DNA of 64,000 nucleotides, from NCBI RefSeq assembly GCF_030646165.1, contig NZ_JAUTDO010000003.1, positions 585,019-649,018 on the forward strand. The letters are read 5' to 3'. Below the pieces are notes generated by a model. That model was not told where the DNA came from, did not search any database, and saw only the letters and a list, made by a program, of their open reading frames with translations. Shown in pieces: positions 56,208 through 64,000 of the stretch. Position 1 is the stretch's first letter; each line of letters opens with the position of its first letter. The translations under genes and the position numbers were made by a program. The stretch comes from Conexibacter sp. CPCC 206217. Lineage in GTDB: Bacteria; Actinomycetota; Thermoleophilia; Solirubrobacterales; Solirubrobacteraceae.

Positions 56208-56505
56208 GGTGCCTCCACCTTCGCGGGCGGCAATGGGCCTGTGGCGCGCGGGCCGCCCTGGGCCGCAGCGCGCAACGATGCTGACGAGCGGTGATCGGCA
56301 GATGTCGCCCAGGAGTTAGGGCGAGATGAGGACTTTCTCACCTTTTATTCTGGCTTAATCGCCTCGGCTACTTGGCGCCGCGGAGCGCCGCGCTTATCAA
56401 TTTCTTCACCCGATCCGCATTCCCTTGCGCTTACCGTGACCGGCAGCCCCGACGTCCTGCCGCAGCGCTGAACGCGCTCGGCTTCGCCCCACCCCACATC
56501 CATAT

Positions 56506-57549
56506 ATGCCACGTGACTCCCTGCGCGCCGCGCTGCTCGTCTGCGCCGCGCTCGCCGCTGCGCTGCTTGCCGGCTGCGGCGGCGACAGAAGAACGCACCC
56601 CGGCGCCGCCGTCGCGCCTGCCGCGAGCCTCGCGCCCCAGCACCCGCTGACGAAGGTCTACGGCACCGACGCGTCGCCCGCCGACGTCGCCGCGGCCGCG
56701 ATCCAGCAGCCGACGGCCGGCGGCCTGCGATCGGAGATCAACCCGCTCTCCGAGCACGACTTCGACCGCCCGATCGCCCGCTACCGCCGCTACGCGATCG
56801 CACAGGCGCGGGCGATGCAGCAGCCGGTCGCGGCACTGACCGCGGCGCTGCAGCGGTCCGACCGCGACGCCGCCGAGCGCGCGTGGGGCGACGCCTACGA
56901 CCGCTACTTGCTGCTCGGCGCCGCCTACGGCGCGCTCGGCGACCTCGACGTCGCGATCGACGGCACGCCCGGCCACCTCGCGGGCGGCGTCGCGGACCCT
57001 GACTTCACCGGCCTGCATCGGATCGAGCACGACCTCTACACGGGCGTCCCGACGCAGCAGATCGTTCCGTTCGCGCGGCGCCTCTCCGCCGACGTCGACA
57101 AGCTGCCGCACGCGCTGGCGAAGATCGAGATCACGCCGCTGGACTACGCCACGCGCGCGCACGAGATCATGGAGGACGCGCAGCGCGACATGATCAGCGA
57201 CCGCGCGGCGCCGTGGAGCGGCGCCGGCGTGCGCGCGACGGCCGACGGCCTGACCGCGACGGAGACGGTGATCGACACGCTGCGCCCCGTTCTCAACGGC
57301 CGCGGCGACGCGCTGCCGCCGGTCGACACCTGGATGCTCGCGTTCAGAGGCGTGCTGAGCGAGGTCCGCCGCGCGCACGGCGGCACGTGGCCGAGACTCT
57401 CCGCGCTTTCGCACGCCGAGCGCCAGCGCGTCGACGGCACGCTCGGCGCGCTGCTGGAGGCGCTCTCGGCGGTGCCCGGAACGCTGGAGACCGCCCTCCC
57501 ACCCGCCGTTCCCACAATTGCAAGCCAGACCCAGGAGTCGCACGGATGA
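56506..57549 (+). CDS. efeO: EfeO-like imelysin (M75) iron-uptake lipoprotein
   Basis: A 347-residue lipoprotein with lipobox LLAGC (Cys about 24) and an imelysin/EfeO helical domain. The metal-site motif HxxE is visible in GLHRIEHDLYTG near residue 175, with VTPLDYATRAHEIMEDA-like helix (ITPLDYATRAHEIMED) further on. EfeO proteins bind ferric or ferrous iron outside the membrane and pass it to the EfeU permease. Here the next gene is the EfeB peroxidase, overlapping by 4 nt, but no EfeU gene is present. Also absent is the cupredoxin domain of E. coli EfeO. Confidence 0.83.
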   Translation: MPRDSLRAALLVCAALAAALLAGCGGDRRTHPGAAVAPAASLAPQHPLTKVYGTDASPADVAAAAIQQPTAGGLRSEINPLSEHDFDRPIARYRRYAIAQARAMQQPVAALTAALQRSDRDAAERAWGDAYDRYLLLGAAYGALGDLDVAIDGTPGHLAGGVADPDFTGLHRIEHDLYTGVPTQQIVPFARRLSADVDKLPHALAKIEITPLDYATRAHEIMEDAQRDMISDRAAPWSGAGVRATADGLTATETVIDTLRPVLNGRGDALPPVDTWMLAFRGVLSEVRRAHGGTWPRLSALSHAERQRVDGTLGALLEALSAVPGTLETALPPAVPTIASQTQESHG

Positions 57550-58832
57550 CCGTCAACCGCCGCAACTTCCTGCTGCGCTCCGCCGCGACGCTCGGCGCCG
57601 GAGGGCTCGCCGGCGTCGCCGTCGCCGACCTCGCGGGCGCCGACGCGCGCGCGGCTTCCGCGACCGACCCGGCCCTCAGCGCGGGCGGCTCCGCCGTCGA
57701 CCCGACGCTCGCGACCCGCCTGCCCTTCGACGGCACGCACCAGTCCGGCGTGATCACCCCGAAGGGCGCGCAGGCGACGTTCGCCGCGCTCGACGCGATC
57801 GCGCCCGACACCGCCCACCTGCTGCAGGCGCTGCAGGCGTTGTCGATCCGCGCCCGCGCGCTGACGCAGGGCGCGGTGCTGCCGCTGCAGGAGGTCGACG
57901 AGCCGCCGGCCGACTCCGGCACGCTCGGCACGACGATCCCGCCCGACGCGCTCACGATCACGATCGGCTTCGGCGCCTCGCTGTTCGACGACCGCTACGG
58001 GCTCAAGAGACGCAAGCCGGTCCACCTCGTCGCGATGGAGCCGTTCGCCAACGACGACCTCGACCCCGCACGCACGCACGGCGACGTGCTGCTGCAGATC
58101 AGCGCCGGCCAGCGCGACACCGTCGTGCACGCGCTGCGCGAGCTGCTGAGACCGGTCCGCGACGCGTTCGCGCTGCGCTGGACGATCGACGGCTTCGAGA
58201 GCGGCCGCCGCGGCCCGCGCGGCAGAAGCTCGCCGCGCAACCTGTTCGGCTTCCGCGACGGCACCGCGAACCCCGACGTCAACGACGCGGCCCTGATGCG
58301 CCAGCTGGTGTGGACCGATCCCGCCGACGGCAGCGGCGAGCCCGCGTGGGCGACCGGCGGCACCTACCAGGTCGTGCGAACGATCCGGATGCACGTCGAG
58401 TTCTGGGATCGCGTCGGTCTGCGCGAGCAGGAGGGGATGATCGGCCGCACGCGCGACGCGGGCGCGCCGCTGGGCGGCAGAGACGAGTACGACGACCCGA
58501 GACTCGACGTCGACCCGAGAGGCGACCGGATCCCGCTCGACGCCCACATCCGCCTCGCCAACCCGCGCACGCCCGCGACCGACGACCAGCGGATCGTGCG
58601 CCGCGGCTACAACTACCACCGCGGCTTCGACGCCGCCGGCCAGCTCGACCAGGGGCTCGTCTTCGTCGCCTTCAACCGCGACCCGCTGAGACAGTTCGCG
58701 ACGATCCAGAGACGGCTCGACGAGGAGCCGATGGTCGACTACATCACGCCGGTCGGCGGCGGCTACTTCTTCGTGCCGCCGGCCGCGAGCGGCGAGGCGG
58801 ACTTCGTCGGATCGGGCTTGTTCAGGGCTTGA
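57546..58832 (+). CDS. efeB: Dyp-type haem peroxidase / deferrochelatase EfeB
   Basis: A 428-residue Dyp peroxidase with a twin-arginine signal (NRRNFLLRSAATLGAGGLAGVAV). The catalytic GxxDG motif is in NLFGFRDGTANP, with catalytic Asp. The proximal haem His is in DAHIRLANPR, and the distal Arg region is VVRTIRMHVEFW. The last strand carries DYITPVGGGYFFVPP. EfeB oxidises iron or releases it from haem in the extracytoplasmic space. Its ATG overlaps the efeO stop (ATGA). Its 3' end overlaps the convergent MaoC gene by 11 bp. Confidence 0.93.
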   Translation: MTVNRRNFLLRSAATLGAGGLAGVAVADLAGADARAASATDPALSAGGSAVDPTLATRLPFDGTHQSGVITPKGAQATFAALDAIAPDTAHLLQALQALSIRARALTQGAVLPLQEVDEPPADSGTLGTTIPPDALTITIGFGASLFDDRYGLKRRKPVHLVAMEPFANDDLDPARTHGDVLLQISAGQRDTVVHALRELLRPVRDAFALRWTIDGFESGRRGPRGRSSPRNLFGFRDGTANPDVNDAALMRQLVWTDPADGSGEPAWATGGTYQVVRTIRMHVEFWDRVGLREQEGMIGRTRDAGAPLGGRDEYDDPRLDVDPRGDRIPLDAHIRLANPRTPATDDQRIVRRGYNYHRGFDAAGQLDQGLVFVAFNRDPLRQFATIQRRLDEEPMVDYITPVGGGYFFVPPAASGEADFVGSGLFRA

Positions 58833-59229
58833 CGACGACTTCGGCGACGGCGTTGCGGACGATCCGCGTGTCGCCCTGACGCGCCTCCGCGGCGACTGTC
58901 GCCACGCCGTCCTCGACGCGCTTCACTCTGCTCGTCACGACCAGCTCCTGCTCCAGCACGCCCATCCCGCGGAACTGGACCGACAGCGCTCTCAGCGCGG
59001 CCGGGTCGCCCGCGGCCTCGGTCTGCGCCCGCGCGACCTGCGCCATCGACCAGAGGCCGTGCAGGATCCGCCCCGGCAGCCCGACCGACTTGGCGAACTC
59101 CTCGTCGATGTGGATCGGGTTGAAGTCGCCGGAGGCGCCGGCGTAGCGGACCGTCAGGAAGCGGTCCGGCGTGGTCTTGAGGTCGGGCAGCTGCGCGCCC
59201 GGCTCGAACTCTGCTGCGCTCATCGTCAC
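58822..59229 (-). CDS. MaoC-like hot-dog dehydratase
   Basis: A 135-residue single hot-dog protein. The R-hydratase motif YAGASGDFNPIHIDEEFA supplies catalytic Asp and His. LPGRILHGLWSMAQVA contains the hot-dog helix. It probably pairs with the upstream FAS1-like subunit to hydrate or dehydrate 3-hydroxyacyl thioesters, like the HadAB pair in mycolic-type fatty acid synthesis (established for that family; here inferred). The start GTG at 59229 overlaps the upstream stop (GTGA); ATG at 59223 is the alternative. Confidence 0.88.
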   Translation of the reverse strand: MTMSAAEFEPGAQLPDLKTTPDRFLTVRYAGASGDFNPIHIDEEFAKSVGLPGRILHGLWSMAQVARAQTEAAGDPAALRALSVQFRGMGVLEQELVVTSRVKRVEDGVATVAAEARQGDTRIVRNAVAEVVVKP

Positions 59230-59666
59230 GCTCCTCGTACGAGCATCTTCCAGATGCCGGTCACGACGGGATCGCCCGCCTCGTCGACGGTCGCGACCGC
59301 GAAGTCGTAGAAGCCGAGGCCGCCCTTCTCGGCGATCGTCTGGACGGTCGTCGTGGTCGTCAGCTCCTCGCCGGCGACGACGAGCCGCTCCCAGCGGAAC
59401 TCCTGGCCGCTGTGGACCATCATCGCGAAGTCGATCCCGACCTCCGGGTCGAACAGCGCCGGCATCACCGACGGCGACTGGTAGACGACCGCGAACATCG
59501 GCGGCGCGACGACGTCGGCGTGGCCCGCGGCGCGGGCGGCGGCGACGTCGAGGTGGAGCGGGTTCGTCTCCCCGACCGCCGAGGCGTATTCCTTGACCTT
59601 CTCGCGGCCGACCGCGTACACGACCGGCGCATAGCGCTTGCCGACGGCGTCGCTGTTGACTGGCAC
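59226..59666 (-). CDS. FAS1-like dehydratase (MaoC N-terminal domain) subunit
   Basis: A 146-residue protein. The hot-dog N-terminal dehydratase pattern is GREKVKEYASAVGETNPLHLD, followed by VVAPPMFAVVYQ and MMVHSGQEFRWERLVVAGEEL. It lacks a clear catalytic Asp/His dyad. It is probably the structural partner of the downstream MaoC protein, as HadA is of HadB. GTG at 59666 is chosen because GGGAG lies 10 nt upstream and the protein alignment begins there; the frame further up is a shadow of the SDR gene. Confidence 0.85.
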   Translation of the reverse strand: MPVNSDAVGKRYAPVVYAVGREKVKEYASAVGETNPLHLDVAAARAAGHADVVAPPMFAVVYQSPSVMPALFDPEVGIDFAMMVHSGQEFRWERLVVAGEELTTTTTVQTIAEKGGLGFYDFAVATVDEAGDPVVTGIWKMLVRGA

Positions 59667-59706
59667 CTGGCTCTGGCTCCCTTCGGTGGTTGTGCGCAGC
59701 ACGTTC

Positions 59707-60555
59707 TCAGAAGATCGTCGGCGCGGCGCCGCCGTCGACCGACCACGCCGCGCCCGCGACGTTGGCCGCGCGCTCGGAGCAGAGGAAGAGGATCGCGTCG
59801 GCGATCTCGCGCGGTTCGGCGAGCGTGCCGCGCGGGATTCTGCCGCGTGCGATCTCCAGCGCCTGCTCGCGCTCGATCCCGCGCGCGGCGGCGCTCTGGT
59901 CCGCGAGGCCGCCGTCGCCCAGCCACAGCGGCGTGCCGGTCGGGCCGGGCGTGACCGCGTTGACGAGCACGCCCTTCGCCGCGTACGCCTCCGCATAGGC
60001 GCGCGAGAGCGCCAGCTCGGCGGTCTTGGTCACGGCGTAGGCGACGTTGGTCGCGGAGACGCGCTTGCCCGAGGAGGAGCCGACGTTGACGATCCGGCCC
60101 CAGCCGGCGTCGGCCATCGGCGGCGCGAAGACGCGCATCAGCCGGTCGGGACCGCGCACGTTGAGCTGCCACTGCCGCTCCCATTCGACCTCGTCCAGCT
60201 CGCCGAGCGGGATGTTCTGGGAGACGCCGGCGTTGTTGACGAGCACCTGCGCGTCGCCGCCGAGCAGCTCGTAGGCGGCGGTCGCGATGCGGTCGGCGTC
60301 GGCCGGGCGCGTGACGTCGGCGGCGAAGATCTCGGCGCGGCCTGCGGCGGCGCCCGCCGCGGCAGTCCGCGCGTCGCCGCTGCCGGCGGCGCCCGGCGGG
60401 CGCACGCTCTCGGCCGCCGACGCCAGCGCATCCGCGTCGCGCCCGACCAGCAGCACCGACGCCCCCTCGCCCACCAGCCCGCGCGCGACCTCCAGTCCGA
60501 TCCCGCGCGATGCGCCGGTGACGACGCAGCGCCTGCCGTTCAGCCCGAGGTCCAT
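59707..60555 (-). CDS. Short-chain dehydrogenase/reductase
   Basis: A 282-residue classical SDR. Its cofactor loop is TGASRGIGLEVA, followed by DVTRPAD, NNAGVSQ and the catalytic Ser and Tyr-x3-Lys in NVGSSSGKRVSATNVAYAVTK. An Ala/Gly-rich insert near residues 50-70 is unusual. The C-terminus ends VDGGAAPTIF. Placed 40 nt upstream of two dehydratase subunits, it probably acts as a 3-oxoacyl thioester reductase in the same pathway. This role is inferred from context. Confidence 0.88.
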   Translation of the reverse strand: MDLGLNGRRCVVTGASRGIGLEVARGLVGEGASVLLVGRDADALASAAESVRPPGAAGSGDARTAAAGAAAGRAEIFAADVTRPADADRIATAAYELLGGDAQVLVNNAGVSQNIPLGELDEVEWERQWQLNVRGPDRLMRVFAPPMADAGWGRIVNVGSSSGKRVSATNVAYAVTKTAELALSRAYAEAYAAKGVLVNAVTPGPTGTPLWLGDGGLADQSAAARGIEREQALEIARGRIPRGTLAEPREIADAILFLCSERAANVAGAAWSVDGGAAPTIF

Positions 60556-60579
60556 CGCGCCATTGTCGCGCGCCCGCGC

Positions 60580-61527
60580 TCAGCGTGGCGGCTGGTAGGG
60601 CGAGCCGCCGAGCAGCTCGGCGATCGTCGCCGTTCTCAGCCGCTTGCGTCTGAGGATCGCGAGGATCTCCGGCAGCGCCTCCGCCGTCGGCGGGTAGTTG
60701 GCGTGCAGCAGGATGATCGCGCCCGGTCTCGCCCAGTATCTGATCGCGTTGAGGATGTACGCCTTCGAGCGCAGGTTGGAGTCGGCAACGGTGCCGTTCC
60801 ACATCACGACGCTTGTGTAGCCGCGCTCGCCGGCGGCGGCGAGCGTGCCCGTGTCGTAGGCGCCGTACGGCGGCCGCAGGTACGGCCGCCCCGTCAGCCC
60901 GAAGGTCTGCTCGATCCATTGCTCGTTGCGGTCGAGGTCGCTGCCGAAGGCGGCGGCGCCGACGGCCGGCGCGTTGACGTGGCTGAAGGTGTGGCTGCCG
61001 ACGATCAGTTGTCCGCGCGCGACGAGCCTGCGGATCGCCTCGACGTGCGGTCTCCATTCGGCGTCGTAGCTGCCGTTGGGGAAGAAGGTCGCGTGCGCGC
61101 CGCTCTTCTCCAGCCCGCGCACGAGCTTCGAGATGCAGTCGCCGCAGTAGCCGTCGTCGAAGGTCAGCGCGATCTGCCGCTCGTCGGTCGGGCCGCTCTG
61201 GGAGACGACGGCGGTGCCCGGTCTGGCGGGTGGGATCGCGTCGATGTCGATCCGCGGCGTGGCGGCGTCAGATCCGGCCCCGGCTCTGGCGCCCGCACGG
61301 CGGCGCTCGGCGCGGGCGGTGGCGGCAGCACGGTCCTCGGCAGCCTTCGCGACCGTCGCATCGGCGGCGGCCGGCTGCGCGCCGCCGCGCACGGCGACGA
61401 GCGCGACCGCGACGATCAGCGCGGCGACCGCCAGCAGGGCGCCGCCCGCGAGCTGCCGCCGCCGGCGCACCACGCGCCGTGCGGCCTCGCGCCGCGCGCG
61501 GCGTTGCTCGTGCGTGAGACGCGTCAT
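60580..61527 (-). CDS. Membrane-anchored polysaccharide deacetylase (NodB domain)
   Basis: A 315-residue protein. It has a strongly basic N-terminus (about 25 residues), one transmembrane helix (27-48), an Ala/Arg linker, then a NodB homology domain (about 115-310). Motif 1 is TFDDGYCGD with the catalytic and metal Asp; motif 2 is SHTFSH with metal His residues; motif 3 is RPPYGAYD; motif 4 and 5 segments include LLHANYPPT. It is a metal-dependent carbohydrate esterase 4 and probably trims N-acetyl groups from peptidoglycan or a surface glycan. Confidence 0.9.
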   Translation of the reverse strand: MTRLTHEQRRARREAARRVVRRRRQLAGGALLAVAALIVAVALVAVRGGAQPAAADATVAKAAEDRAAATARAERRRAGARAGAGSDAATPRIDIDAIPPARPGTAVVSQSGPTDERQIALTFDDGYCGDCISKLVRGLEKSGAHATFFPNGSYDAEWRPHVEAIRRLVARGQLIVGSHTFSHVNAPAVGAAAFGSDLDRNEQWIEQTFGLTGRPYLRPPYGAYDTGTLAAAGERGYTSVVMWNGTVADSNLRSKAYILNAIRYWARPGAIILLHANYPPTAEALPEILAILRRKRLRTATIAELLGGSPYQPPR

Positions 61528-61578
61528 CGCGCCGGGATCCTTCCAGCTCGGCGGGCGCGACAGCGCCTCACCGCTCGC

Positions 61579-63387
<1,809 letters not shown>

Positions 63388-63538
63388 GGGCCGGTACAGG
63401 TTAGGCGCCCTGGCCGCCTAAGGGGTTGTGAGGTCCAGGTAAGGGATCTTTCAGGAGAAGTGACGGTGTTTGCCCGATGTGTCCGCTCTGCCTCAGCCGT
63501 ACCGTCGTAGAGGTCAGAAACGACGCCAGGAGCAGACC

Positions 63539-63739
63539 ATGAACCCCGTCCTCACCACCATCCAGAACGACGTCCGCGCTGCCGAGTTGCGCGAGCGTTC
63601 GGAGCGTCGTCGGCCCCGCACGTCCAACCCCTCCCTGCAGCCGGTCGAGTCCTCGCCGGCGGCGGCGCGCTCGACGGCCTTCGGCGCGCTGTTCCTCGGC
63701 CACGGCTTCTTCGGCCGCGAGCACGGCTCCGCCGCCTGA
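63539..63739 (+). CDS. Small hypothetical protein, 66 aa
   Basis: A short protein, MNPVLTTIQNDV then an Arg/Glu-rich helix (RAAELRERSERRRPR), a Pro/Ser linker and a hydrophobic Gly/Phe-rich end (FGALFLGHGFFGREHG). GGAG lies 7 nt before the ATG, and a hairpin follows the gene. An in-frame start at 63470 is less likely. No family recognised. It is divergent from lepA. Confidence 0.55.
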   Translation: MNPVLTTIQNDVRAAELRERSERRRPRTSNPSLQPVESSPAAARSTAFGALFLGHGFFGREHGSAA

Positions 63740-64000
63740 CCGCTCCAGACCTGGGCGCGCGCGACCGGCCAGCACCGGCCGCGCGCAACGCCCGGCGACG
63801 CACAACGCCCGTCCGCGCTTTCCCTCCTCGTCGGAGTCAGCGGGCGGGCGCGTTGCTTTAACGGGGCGGTTCGGCGGCGCGCTGCGCGGCTGCTGCGCAG
63901 CGTCGGTGCTCCCGGCGCGGCGCCTCAGCGGCTCCCGCGCGGCGGCTGGCGGCGCGGCGGCCCCTGGCGGCGCGGCTGCCGCGGCGCGCGCGGACGCGGC
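63740..64000. other. Stretch with no gene at window end
   Basis: About 260 bp, extremely GC-rich at the end, with short GCGGC-type runs from 63880. Apart from the hairpin at 63803-63855 I see no coding or regulatory feature in it. Confidence 0.4.
63803..63855 (+). terminator. Candidate terminator after the small protein gene
   Basis: CAACGCCCGTCCG pairs with CGGGCGGGCGCGTTG with one wobble and a 2-nt bulge. The loop contains a small CTCC-TCGTC-GGAG stem, and CTTTAA follows. It lies 63 nt after the stop of the 66-aa gene. Confidence 0.45.

Overview
The window is about 72% GC by eye and tightly packed. It looks like a chromosomal segment of a high-GC actinobacterium, most plausibly of the Thermoleophilia/Solirubrobacterales (Conexibacter-like) type. 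The grounds are gene content (S1 with an acidic Ala/Glu tail, malic enzyme with an N-terminal ACT domain, a single-chain acetyl-CoA carboxyltransferase), Gram-positive-type LexA boxes, and many genes with a TANNNT -10 hexamer only 6-9 nt before the start codon, as in leaderless actinobacterial transcripts. The taxonomic call is inference; no rRNA or marker alignment was possible.

Layout. 1-8.9 kb: a partial membrane protein, a hexapeptide acyltransferase, a secreted DsbA-like protein, uvrA, a metallo-beta-lactamase-fold hydrolase, an alpha/beta hydrolase, a DivIVA-like coiled-coil protein and mutY. 9-14 kb: uvrB, a lytic transglycosylase, coaE and rpsA. uvrA and uvrB each carry a perfect LexA box. 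14-25.6 kb: an FAD reductase, the AccD-AccA fusion, a 990-residue secreted amidase, an AI-2E family permease, polA and ACT-malic enzyme. 25.7-31.9 kb: an accessory island of lower GC. It holds four co-directional, overlapping genes in the order HsdS, AAA ATPase (PtuA-like), HNH nuclease (PtuB-like), HsdM. There is no HsdR translocase, so a Type I methyltransferase is joined to a Septu-like effector pair. This is the strongest candidate for an unusual system here. About 670 bp of gene-poor DNA lies upstream of it, and tRNA-3'-end-like fragments flank it.

31.9-35.6 kb: an epimerase, an amino-acid-type ABC binding lipoprotein, a phosphofructokinase with an atypical donor-site residue, and a long structured hairpin after it. 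35.6-47 kb, all on the minus strand: gatB/yqeY-phoH-ybeY-era, then hisIE-trpE-trpG-trpD-trpC-htrA-trpF-trpB-trpA, with start/stop overlaps at most trp junctions. 47-52 kb: type II NADH dehydrogenase and hrcA-dnaJ-prmA. 52-58.8 kb: two secreted proteins (one a phospholipase C-type phosphoesterase) and efeO-efeB for iron uptake. 58.8-64 kb: an SDR plus two hot-dog dehydratase subunits, a polysaccharide deacetylase, lepA and a small protein.
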